From Bathymodiolus brooksi (Eukaryota > Mollusca > Bivalvia > Mytilida > Modiolidae): a stretch of 64,000 bases of DNA. Both the position numbers and the translations under genes were made by a program. The number at the start of each line of letters is the position of its first letter. The first letter of the stretch is position 1. Location: assembly GCA_963680875.1 (NCBI GenBank), contig OY804577.1, positions 106,961,906 to 107,025,905 on the forward strand. The letters are read 5' to 3'. The notes beneath the pieces were generated by a model. It was not told where the DNA came from, did no database searches, and was given only the letters and a program-made list of their open reading frames with translations. Shown here piece by piece: positions 9,620-19,703 of this stretch.

Positions 9620-10121
9620 TTAAAAATGTACATAATTTCTCAGTCTAAATATGAAAACTAAATCCTTAATTTATGTAAATAGGTTTAATAAAATATCCAT
9701 TACAAGATATATAAATTAAGGATTTAGTTTTCATATTTCTTAGTTTAAAAAGAGATTTAAATTTCAATAAAGATATTATATAAAAATGTAAATTATAATT
9801 TTCAGAAACATTTATTTATGATGCTCATACATACATGTATATTACAAATTAACTGATAAATAACAAGTTGTAATATTTGTAAAATTTTGTATTTTTTCTT
9901 AAAGAATATTCTAATGGGGCTTGTATCTGATATTCAGATATATGTGATATTTCTGCATTTTATTTTGGTGCTGATTTTCCTTTTAATATTGGATTATATG
10001 ATAATTTGTTTATTACTTGTGGGTTACTATGCAACTTGTAATGGATATTTTATTAAACCTATTTACATAAATTAAGGATTTAGTTTTCATATTTAGACTG
10101 AGAAATTATGTACATTTTTAA
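9620..10121. repeat. Foldback element with 87-bp perfect inverted repeat
   Basis: The left arm 9620-9706 and the right arm 10035-10121 are exact reverse complements over 87 bp, around a 328-bp loop. A third shorter inverted piece at 9713-9734 repeats 22 bp of the left arm, so a small hairpin nests next to the left arm. A 62-codon hydrophobic open frame in the loop has no support as a gene. The ends lack a clear target duplication. It may be a foldback MITE or a recent inverted duplication. Confidence 0.8.
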
Positions 10122-10629
10122 GCAAGTTTTTAGAATCAGAATGATTTTTGTTTTATTATCTTCTGAATTATATATCAAGGACAAACATTCAAATGGTGTG
10201 AAATTTAGTAATGGTGATTGTTACATAATTTGGTGTCATAAATAATACCTTAATTACAAATTTTATCAGGTAATTAACTGCTAGTTTATTATCCCCAATA
10301 GACTTTCACAGGATGTTTGAAATTATTTGATTTACATTATTAAAATGTGCAAATGTATGTTATAATATTTACTAATAGTATAAGATGGAATCAATATTGG
10401 TCATATATAGTAATAAGAGAAGACATATTTTACGAAAAATAGGAAAATGAGAATTGCTGTAATTAATTTACAATGTACTGTTTGTTATTGCATGTAATGA
10501 TCACATTACAACTGAATTGTAATTCATAGTTCTGATTAAGAAATACATTAAAAAAAAAAAGAGATATTGGACAGATGCACACGAGACAAAATAACATAAA
10601 ACACTAATATATTGGTTGTCATGACATTA

Positions 10630-10770
10630 AATGTAATCAGTAATGTAATCGATTACATTTACAAAGTGATTGTAATTTAATCGATTACATTTGAAAATTG
10701 ATGTAATCGTAATGTAATCATGAAAATTGCAAAGTAATTGTAATGTAATCGATTACATTTGAAAGTAATT
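10630..10770. repeat. TGTAATCGATTACA cluster, right
   Basis: Three ATCGATTACATTT palindromic units (two in full TGTAATCGATTACA form) and several half units (AATGTAATCA, GTAATTG) lie in 140 bp, ending next to GACCCC at about 10772. The same vocabulary occurs at 2106-2177. Such arrays are typical of transposon termini; no transposase is attached to them here. Confidence 0.6.
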
Positions 10771-10779
10771 GACCCCAAG

Positions 10780-13552
10780 TCTGCCTCATTGGCCTCAATT
10801 GCATGTATTACAGACATTTTTACATAGACTCTTAAGATCAGATGAAGGTTAGAGGCATCCGATTTTCATTTTGTCCAGGAACCTCGAACATTTAATTTGT
10901 ATTTCATTTATTTTATTAATTCAGCTTGATTTAACTTAAATTTTTATTTTAAGCCAAAGGTATCATTTTCAAGTTCAGAAAATAACATGCATGCAATTAG
11001 AAATTATATCTTTAATGTAGATCATATGAAAATTGCAGACTTCCTTATGATGTCCCCATCTTAGATATGCAAATTATCAAATGGCACCTCATTTCTGGCT
11101 ATACTACATTTGTATTAGGAGGCAGGGGGCAGTAGCCTCTTTTTTTTTTTTTATTGTTAAGACAGTATGATGATATATATAAATGAGACTGAATAAAATA
11201 ACTTAAATTTCTTCTTTATAATTTCAGAGCTGGTTCATTTCTGTAAAAGTGGTAAACAAGTACAATTGGATTTGAGGTTATAAGCTGTTATAGGCACATA
11301 CATGTACAAATGTTACTGATCATGACCATGTGACTTTTCAACATAGCAAACCAGTCGAAATAATTCCTGCCCCCATGTAATATTGGAAACCACAGATGTC
11401 ACCTGCTTCATGTCCTGTAATGTCAGACCGATCAACACATAGCTATAGCTAGACAACAGCAAATTTCACCATCATGTAATCAGAGGTAATCAATTTCATG
11501 TTCTTCTAGCCAGACATCAACATTATATTTTACTCTCAAATAATCTAGTCCTGAGGCAATTTTATAGGGATTAAACTCTATCGGATCACGAAAGCTACCA
11601 TGATGAACCAGAAATTAGATTTCATGCGCAAAGGACATATTGATATATATAAAACTAATGAAAGTAAGTTAATGATACATTATTTGTACATGCATACACT
11701 TATACCAATAGAGCTCCTCCCATATTTACAGTGTGTGGCTATTACAGAAACAAAGGGTTCTTTAGATGAACTTGTTACATTTAATTACATGTACACAATC
11801 TACTTCAAATACAGAACATTTCTTAAGAAGAGATTTACATGTATGTTAGATATCATGAGTTACAGTTGACTATAAAATCAAAATAATTTTTTTTTAGAAA
11901 GGTCAACCTACAAAAAATGTATCTGATAGAGATCCCACCTCAAAAACAAATTAACTACAGACTACAGTACCTGTAATGAAATTTTGAGAAATCAATTAAT
12001 AAGGAATATAGTTATGTAAAAAAAATTGCAGAAAAAATGCCTAACATTCCTAAGAGTAAATAATTATATTAAATATGATCCTTTGTCAGAGCTTTGTAAC
12101 ATGGACTTATTTTTTTGGTTCATTTCTTCTTATCTTTTTAAAGTTTTCTATATTAAGTGTAGAAATAATAAAAGTATAATAAATGAAGATACATTTTTTT
12201 TGTAATATTGGTCAGTAGAGAAGTACTGAGCATGGGTGATTATGCAGCTTAATTGCTATTTAATTAGATCACACCACTGATTGATGGATATAAATTTCCT
12301 CCCCACTGATTGCTTATATGTGCTTTTGTAATTTTCGTAATTTCTCGTTAATGAAATGAGATCATGAAAAACATTTTACATGATATGTTTATATCAACAA
12401 CAAATATCAAAAACTGCAAGATAAGTGCTGTCTTAAATCAATTTTTAATATAGAGATATTTAGTTTGTTGCATATTAAGTGTAAGTTCCTTTCAGAGTCT
12501 AATGTTTTACATACTGTAATGCTTCTTATAAAATTAGGTTTTAATTTTGATAATATTGTAGTCTTGCAATAGATCTAAATGTTTGAACTGCACTTTTTTT
12601 GTACTATTTCTCTTCTAATTCTCCTCTGTTCCCATGGTGTTTTTTTTTACATAAATGGAGATGTATCTTTTCTAGATTTGTCCTATCAATAAAATTTAAC
12701 ATAACTATATGTTTGGTCACTGTTTTTGGATTTCTTTCTTTAGCTCTGTAATATATATCCATGCAATATATTTCCGAGTTATAATCAATTAATTATAGGT
12801 TTTACAATGTGTCTTCACTTACAGTCGCAAATATCTGTTTACCTAACTACGCTATTCGTCGCTAGGTATACACATTTTGCGACCGTAAAACCGACGATTT
12901 ACATCCACAAAGCTTAAAATACAATACAGTTATGATCTCCTAAATATAATAATTTCAAGCTTCTGATCATGATCAAAATAGTTACTAAAAATGCTTTCAC
13001 CCCTAAAGTTGTTCGATTTAGCTGAAAATATTAATATCATATTATTTTTTTCAGAACCAATCCACCAATGAGGGAACTTTCCAGATGCTTGATGGAGAAA
13101 AAAAAATTTATAGTTTAAGGAAACCTTTCATTGTTCATTTAACTTTATTGTTTTTTATATCTTACATTTTTTTGCTGACCAAATGTTAGAATTTGTATGT
13201 GCTTTTTTTTTGTATGCAAGTTTTGTGATTTATATGAGTATCAGTATTGTTGGGATAATGTGGGTTAGAGTTAATTATAAGGTTATGTTTATAATGGTAG
13301 ACAGGTAGAGGAAACCGAAGTCCCCAGGATAGTATGATATAATATAATGTTGAATAAAAATTGATTGGTTGAATGAGAATCATGATTTGTATGCCAGTAT
13401 ATAAATTGAAATTTAACATTTAAAGTACAAATGTATTTGATTTTGTTTTCAGATTTATATGATTGTGTGTATTTATACAAGTTTCATGTTTTTCTTATTG
13501 GATTTATCATGTTAAACGGATAATTAATAGATAGAGTTAGGGTTATGCCATA
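10780..13552. other. AT-rich non-coding stretch
   Basis: No convincing gene is seen. Short T runs and poly(A) blocks are common (a T run at about 11139). Two weak exon-like spots follow good acceptors: TTTATAATTTCAG at 11226 and ATTTTTTTCAG at 13054. The second opens 44 codons (NQSTNEGTFQML...) to a TAG at 13187, but no donor or homology supports either. A minus-strand coding-like piece at about 11340-11614 is described under findings. Confidence 0.5.
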
Positions 13553-13796
13553 TGGTGTTTAACACCACTTTCGACGATATTTAATTTATATCATGGCGGT
13601 CAGTTTTATTGGTTGAAAAACCGGAGTACCCAGAGAAAATCACTGACCTGCCGTAAGTCACTGACAAACTTTATCACATAATGTTGTATCAAGTACACCT
13701 CGTCTAAGCGGATTCGAAATCACAACATTAGTGGTGATGTGCACTGATTGCATAGGTAGTTATAAATCCCACAACCATACAATCACGACTGCCCCC
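13553..13796 (+). mobile_element. SINE-like dispersed repeat, degraded
   Basis: It contains TGGTGTTTAACACCACTTTCG, then AAACCGGAGTACCCAGAGAAA and, at 13708-13721, GCGGATTCGAAATC, which resembles a tRNA-type B box. I recall the CCGGAGTACCC...GAGAAA core from dispersed repeats in molluscan genomes; this is memory, not a search. No A box, tail or target duplication is clear. Confidence 0.4.
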
Positions 13797-13820
13797 ATAT
13801 TTAATAATATATATTTTTAT

Positions 13821-14175
13821 CTCCCCGCGATAGCGGTGAGGGATATAGAAATAGCCACTGTCCGCCGTCACACTTTCTTGTTTATGTGATAACTTAGTAA
13901 ACATGGATGGATTTGAATAATTTTTTGCATGTGGCTTGTAATTATCATTATCTTGGATGGGTTCTTACATGGTAATATTTGAAGCAAGGGTTTTGGGGGG
14001 AAATCATAGTTTTTGGTTGAAAAATCACCAATTTTGAGAATTGTGTCTTGTTTATGCGATAACTTTACTAAACATGGATAGATTTGAATAATTGTTTGCA
14101 TGTGGCTTGTAATTATCATTATCTTGGATGGGTTCTTACATGGAAATATTTGAAGCAAGGGTTTTGGGAGAAAAT
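13821..14175. repeat. GC-box repeat head followed by a 170-bp tandem duplication
   Basis: CTCCCCGCGATAGCGGTGAGGGATATAG (from 13821) introduces two copies of a sequence starting CTTGTTTATGTGATAACTT, at 13877 and 14047, period 170 bp. The second copy is cut at about 14175. The copies differ at a few positions, so the duplication is not new. The head is GC-richer than its surroundings. It looks like a dispersed repeat of unknown class. Confidence 0.65.
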
Positions 14176-16105
14176 CTATGTTTACATCAGAGGTTTACAC
14201 AGTGTTCAAAGTGGAGTACTTCCTGTATATTATTCAGGTCATGCTGCAATTTACTCCATCCTTCAATAAAGTATGTTATACATTAAGACTGCAAGGCTGC
14301 TTTCCATAAATATATAAAACTAAATATTATGCAAGTGCGGGGGATACGTCGTGCATTTATGCGCTAGGCAGTTCTTTTGTTTCCTTAAGAAAGAAAGAAA
14401 AATTAGGGTTATATTTTTTTCTCTGTACTGTGTAGGGGATGTGTTATATTGGTTTTGATATTTTTATTTTGAATTGCTAAGCCTAAAAGATTATTGTTCT
14501 TTGTTATATTTTTATATACAATTAACAAGAATATTTTGGGGTTACAGCTTTTTCAGGATTGGGATGTGTACACTGGTAGATCTTACTATGAAGCTTACGC
14601 TTCAGGGCCCCTTCTATCCTGGAAACAACTTTTTTAATGAACTTAACTTTTCAACAAAATTAATGGAGTTTTTTTAAGTCTTTGTTATTAAAATAAGGCT
14701 ATTTTAGTAATAGAATCATAAGTCAATGGGTTAAAGTACTTAATATTGACCTTAGAATATGCTCCAATTCCAATTTCATATGGCCTCAAAATGTCCCTGT
14801 AATTAGTAAAATTTCCAAACTTGTATGGGGGGTTTCAGCACTTGAATCCCAAGCTGTATGGGCTCCTTGACTTAGCCAGAATCTATTCATAGCCTATATT
14901 TTGGCAGTTGGATCCTCGAATCCTTCGTTGGTGCACAGCTTAATAGTTTGACAGCTCAGTCCTTATGTTAGAACCAATCAGAACCACAAACAGACATATG
15001 AATTCTTAATTCAGGCTGCACTCCTCTGGCTTGTGCATTCAAACACCAAAAATCAAGACTATCACCTCTTTATCCTAACGATCCCGCTCTAATGACCTTC
15101 ATCTCTAGTAATTTAAAGAAAGAACAAATTCTTTTTTCTGTGTATTGATGTTGGGTGGTGTGATCTTGGTTCCTACAAATTTTTCTTCGTTTTTGGTAAT
15201 TTTCTATTATATCTTTTTTAGTGTTTAATGTTAAACTAAAGAATAGATGTATAAGTCAAGTTGTTCTTATAAGTTTGGTCCATAGTTAGCAGGGTAATAT
15301 TTTCATATGTATACATGTATTTCTGCTGTTTCCTTAGCCAGCAACTAGTGCTTCAGTTCCCATATTTATTGATATATTTCTGTTTTCTAGCATAAAATGC
15401 TTATAACCCAGTACAGCAATTTTAATAAAAATCTGAGATATAGTGGTTAAATTTAAAAAAAAACAATTATCCGGATCTCCCATGGAACAACACCATTGAA
15501 GAAGATACCTTCCGTTACCCAGACCTCTTTGCTGGTGGGAAAGGGATCAATGTTTGGCCCATTGTCAAGGACTCCACCCCAACACCCTGTTCATGGCCCT
15601 TTTGACCTTGTTGGTTATTCTTGCTGGCTGCAAAAGGGCCCACATAATAGTTCAGGGAGCTTAAAATGTATGTCCTCCACTGGATGTGTACCTATTCATT
15701 ACTTCTAGAGATGTTATCTGTATACATCTAAAATTTTGTCAAATGCAACATTCACAAGATAAAGATTTTTAGTACATTTATTATACATGTTTTTTAATCT
15801 GATATATTTATTATTACTGGACATATTTATATTTGTATAATAATTACATCTAAACATTTTGGCATCTTTAAAATAGATTATGATGGGAGGAGTCTGAGAG
15901 TAGAAAGAGTGTTTCATCATCTGTAAAAGTTGCAATAATTTGGATTAATAAATGTTTAGAACTTTATATTTTATTAGTTAACTCCAAAAAATTAAGAACA
16001 TGGGATGGAAATAAGAACATCACAAAAGGTCCTTAAATACACAAAAAATAATGTAGTTGGTAGTTGCATGGTGTAACAGTCTTAATGTACATGTGATTAT
16101 AGTTA
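14176..16105. other. Non-coding stretch with one coding-like island
   Basis: Mostly AT-rich with no gene. The exception is 15444-15602, listed separately. Confidence 0.5.
15444..15602 (+). pseudogene. Unidentified coding-like island
   Basis: A GC-richer patch inside AT-rich sequence. One frame reads NYPDLPWNNTIEEDTFRYPD (from 15465), then LFAGGKGINVWPIVKDSTP, and stops at 15603-15605. The next frame continues with HGPFDLVGYSCWLQKG, as if a frameshift lies at about 15580. Composition and residue choice look like real protein, but I do not recognise it and see no clear splice sites. It could be a gene remnant, a transposon fragment or a processed pseudogene piece. Confidence 0.3.
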
Positions 16106-16703
16106 CCCTACTATCCAAATTAGGTTGTCACAATGCTTTGACAACGTAATTTGGCTATAAAAGTCCTTTTAGGGTTGTATATTGTAGTTGTATAACTATA
16201 AAGAGATGGTCGTCTAAAGGTCTTTAGGTCGTCGTAGTTACATTGTGTAAAGATCCCTAGGTGGTCGTAGTTACGTTGTGTAAAGATCCCTAGGTGGTCG
16301 TAGTTGCGTTGTGTAAAGGTCCCTAGGTGGTTGTAGTTACGTTGTCGAAAGGTGCCTATGTGGTTGTAATTACGACATGTAAAGGTCCTTTGGTGGTTGT
16401 AATTACCTCGTATAAAGGTCTTATGATGGTTGGTAGTTACGTTGTGTAAACGTCCTTAATTAGTTGTAATTACCTCGTATAAAGGTCTTGTGATGGTTGG
16501 TGGTTACGTTGTGTAAACGTCCTTACATGGTCATGGTTGTCGTTTGGTTGCAGAATGGTCTTTTACTACGTAGTACCACAACGTGGTATTTACGTCTAGG
16601 GGAGTCTACAAATCGGCGTAGTTAAAACGTAAAATTATTACGTTGTAACAACGAAAAAGTTACGTTGTCACAACGTTTTGACAACGTAATTTGGCTAGTA
16701 GGG
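16106..16703. mobile_element. MITE, 598 bp, about 44-bp inverted ends, TA target duplication
   Basis: The left end CCCTACTATCCAAATTAGGT and the right end (reverse complement CCCTACTAGCCAAATTACGT) match over 44 bp with six mismatches. TA flanks both sides (16104-16105 and 16704-16705). The TIR itself contains a shorter inverted repeat, TTGTCA...TGACAA. There is no coding capacity. TA duplication points to a Tc1/mariner-type transposase acting in trans, but the termini are unlike those of the 2754-5944 element. Confidence 0.75.
16207..16530. repeat. 33-bp minisatellite inside the MITE
   Basis: About eight to nine units of the type GGTGGTCGTAGTTACGTTGT + GTAAAGRTCCCTA, diverging to the right. 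It makes up about half of the MITE, so the element grew by internal tandem expansion. Confidence 0.7.
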
Positions 16704-17084
16704 TAGTAACCATTTATAAATTAATGGGAAAAAATACCATTATGTCGGAACAGTTCCAAAATCAAATAGAAAAGTCGTAGAAAGAGACAAAATCGATATC
16801 CACGACCGCTCACATTCCTGCATTGGTACAGGCACTTCATTCAAATAAATGGCAGGGTCAACCTAGTATTATGGGTTAACCTTCCCGCTATACAATTGTA
16901 TAATTGAGATATTTTTAGAGCAATTATGTCCGAGAGGAGGGTTTCATCTATCCAGTAGTCAGTATTTCGGCACTGATATGACTTATTAAGCATATTATTA
17001 TGGCTTATTATTATTTCCTAAAAGTAGTAGTATATCAGTACGGACAAAGTCGCATTTCAGGGGGATTTGGACCATTGCGTATGA

Positions 17085-17335
17085 TCGAAAGTGACGGAAG
17101 TGAAGTGACCGGAAGTGACGTCATAGGACCAGAAGTGACCGGAAGAGACGTCACGGAAGTATGTTCTACGCATGCCCGGATTTTCCCAGCGGTTTTTTCT
17201 TAGTAGTAGTACAAAATGTACCATTCTGCATAACCGACATGGCAACCGGATGTGACGTGACCGAAGGTCATGTGACCGGTTAACGTCACCAGAAGTGACG
17301 TCATAAAACCGGAAGTGGGAGGTTTCCCGCCCTTT
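17085..17335. promoter_or_regulatory. Cluster of ETS-, CRE- and E2F-like sites, candidate promoter
   Basis: CCGGAAGTGACGTCA at 17109-17123 is an ETS core fused to a full CRE palindrome. Related sites are CCGGAAGAGACGTCA (17139-17153), TGACGTGA (17253-17260), AACGTCACC (17282-17290), TGACGTCA (17296-17303) and CCGGAAGTGGG (17309-17319), followed by TTTCCCGCC, an E2F-like site, at about 17323-17331. In DNA this AT-rich such CpG-containing sites stand out. The mix is typical of TATA-less housekeeping promoters. No first exon is identified, so it may also be a repeat family rich in GGAAGTGAC. Confidence 0.45.
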
Positions 17336-17689
17336 TTTCTGGTATTTTCTTATATGTTCGAGGTGTTGTGTAGTACTCCAAGTAGTCTATCACGTCCGTG
17401 TTCTCACTGGTATTTCTACTAAATAACCTAGGAGTAAAATCAATGAAATGGTACATTTGACCCCCTAAGTCACCCAATAGAAGGTCACCAGGCCATGAAA
17501 TTATGGGTCCAAAATCAGGTCTCGTGTCAAAATGAGTTTTATTTTTGTTGTGTTTTTAGTTTCTACACCCAAAAGTTCAACTGTGAGATTTTGGGTCAAG
17601 GACCAAAATGAGGGGTTTTTTCAATTTTGTTATATTTTCAGAGATTTTTAAAATGTTTTATTCATTAATTCTTCGTTTTTGTTATATTT
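17336..17689. other. Non-coding stretch before the minus-orientation array
   Basis: No coding frame. It holds two partial repeats of GGGTCCAAAAT/GGGTCAAGGACCAAAATGAG (about 17505-17610) and grades into the T-rich first minisatellite units. Confidence 0.5.
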
Positions 17690-19128
17690 TTTCGTATTTT
17701 CCATTTCTTTTCACTATTCAACTTGGGTTTCTTCCATATTTTCCATATCATTTCACAATTTTCTTCCACATGTTTTCATATCTTTTCACTATTCAACTTG
17801 CCTTTCTTCCATATTGTCCAGATCTTATCACTATTCCACTTGGGTTTCTTCCATATTTTCCATATCTTTTCACTATTCAACTTACTTTTCTTCTGTATTT
17901 TCCATATCTTTTCACTATTCAACTTGGCTTTCTTCCATATTTTTCATATCTTTTCACTATTCAACTTATTTTTCTTCCATAATTTCCATATCATATCTTT
18001 TCACTATTCAACTTTGGTTTCTTCCATATTTTTCATATCTTTCACTATTCAAAACTTGCCTTTCTTCCATATCGTCCATATCTTTTCACTATTCAACTTG
18101 GGTTTCTTCCATATTTTTCATATCTTTTCACTATTCAACTTGCCTTTCTTCCATATTTTCCATATCTTTTCACATTTCAACCTACTTTTCTTCCATATTT
18201 TCCATATCTTTTCACTATTCAACTTGCCTTTATTCCATATTGTCAATATCTTATCACTATTCGACTTGCCTTTCTTCCATATTTTCCATATCATTTCACA
18301 TTTCAACTTACTTTTCTTCCATATTTTCCATATTTTCCATATCATTTCACAATTCAATCTACTTTTCTTCCGCATTTTACATATCATTTCACATTTCAAC
18401 TTACTTTTCTTCCATATTTTCCATATCATTTCACAATTCAACTTACTTTTCTTCCATATTTTCCATATCATTTCACATTTCAACTTATTTTTCTTCCATA
18501 TTTTCCATATCATTTCACAACTTTGTTCTGTATTTTCCAAATCTTTTCACTATTCAACTTACTTTTCTTCAATAATTTCCATATTTTTTCACTATTCAAC
18601 TTACTTTTCTTCTGTATTTTTCATATCTTTTAACTATTCAACTTGGGTTTCTTCCATATTTTTCATATCTTTTCACTATTCAACTTGCCTTTCTTCCATA
18701 TTGTCCATATCTTATCATTATTCGACTTGCCTTTCTTCCATATTTTCCATATCATGTCACATTTCAAGTTACTTTTCTTCCATGTTTTCCATATCATTTC
18801 AAAATTCAACCTACTTTTCCTCAGCATTTTCCATATCTTTTCACTATTCAACTTGGCTTTCTTCCATATTTTCCATATCTTTTCACAATTCAACTTGCCT
18901 TTCTTCCATATTGTCCATATCTTATCAGTATTCAACTTGCCTTTCTTCCATATTTTCCATATCATTTCACTTTTCAACTTATTTTTTTTTCTGTATTTCC
19001 CATATCTTTTCACTTTTCAACTTACTTTTCTTCCATATTTTCCATATGTTTTCACTTTTCAACTTGCTTTTCTTCATTTTTTCCATATCATTTCACTATT
19101 CAACTTACTTTTCTTCCATATTTTCCAT
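17690..19128 (-). repeat. 42-bp minisatellite, minus orientation, 1.44 kb
   Basis: About 34 units of the reverse complement of TTGAATAGTGAAAAGATATG...GGAAGAAA, seen here as CTTCCATATTTTCCATATC and TTTCACTATTCAACTT. Units vary mainly in the 6-nt linker (ACTTGC, ACTTGGG, ACTTAC) and in TCTTTTC versus TCATTTC. The array is the inverted partner of the 11.5-kb plus array across a 575-bp spacer. Long open frames here are a by-product of the 42-nt period. Confidence 0.95.
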
Positions 19129-19622
19129 TATCAATTTAATGTATAAATGTGTTTTTTATCAATTTAATTATACCCATACATATATTAATAAGGTAGTTAT
19201 TTTCACATTTTCAGATAAGATTTATTCTCAAGTAATAAAATGAAAAACAAAATAGTCTGAACAGTTCTAAAATCAAATAGAAAAATTGTAGAAAAAAGGC
19301 AAAATCTACACACCGAACACACATATACATTACCGCTCACCTTCACTTTCATTCATTCATATAATTACAATAACCATCAAGATACAGCAAAACCTGTCTG
19401 CATTGAACATCCTTAGGACTAATGGGGTTTTTCGAATAAACAAGTGCTCTTATTAGACAGGTAAAATGACCAACAGTTTGTAAACATTATGACTATTTGC
19501 TATATTCGTTTAACAGAGTTTTAATATCCTTATATCGATTTCACTGTTCTAAGAGTAAACACCACAATATCATAGTCATGGCGTATGAAGCTAGGATTTT
19601 AATCATTCTTTTGTATTTCCAG
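19129..19622. other. Spacer between inverted arrays: likely 3' part of an intron
   Basis: A single-copy-looking, AT-rich stretch between the two arrays. It ends with a pyrimidine-rich tract and acceptor, CATTCTTTTGTATTTCCAG (to 19622). No other gene is seen. Confidence 0.5.
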
Positions 19623-19703
19623 AATTAACAAAGCAGAATTAATCTTGGAAAATCAGCAAACATGGAGAGAAAAAAATCCTGATTTGAAAGATTCATTAGA
19701 AAC
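19623..19703 (+). CDS. Candidate 81-nt internal exon of an unidentified host gene
   Basis: The acceptor TTTGTATTTCCAG and donor GTAAGT (19704) bracket 81 nt. Only one of three frames is open. It starts at 19624 and reads INKAELILENQQTWREKNPD, then LKDSLE, ending with two bases of a split codon. A length divisible by three means the exon could be skipped without a frameshift. Charged, Leu/Glu-rich composition would suit a helix; I do not recognise the protein. The plus minisatellite begins exactly at the donor, and its inverted partner lies in the upstream intron. No neighbouring exon is certain within the window. The second copy at 50211-50291 is identical, donor included. Confidence 0.55.

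Noticed and set aside
9887..10075. 62-codon hydrophobic open frame in the foldback loop
   Set aside because: AT-rich sequence naturally gives Phe/Ile/Leu runs; its end lies in the inverted-repeat arm and nothing else supports it.
11600..11869. 89-codon plus-strand open frame
   Set aside because: No motif, no splice context and AT-driven composition.
13055..13189. Terminal exon after the acceptor at 13054
   Set aside because: The acceptor is good and 44 codons are open, but the C-terminal half is an AT-driven hydrophobic run and no homology is recognised; left as a remark only.
13708..13721. tRNA gene suggested by a B-box-like GGATTCGAAATC
   Set aside because: No cloverleaf or A box could be found; it fits a SINE remnant better.
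17000..17203. 67-codon open frame over the ETS/CRE cluster, with Val-Thr-Gly repeats
   Set aside because: The repeats come from the recurring GGAAGTGAC DNA word, not from a protein.
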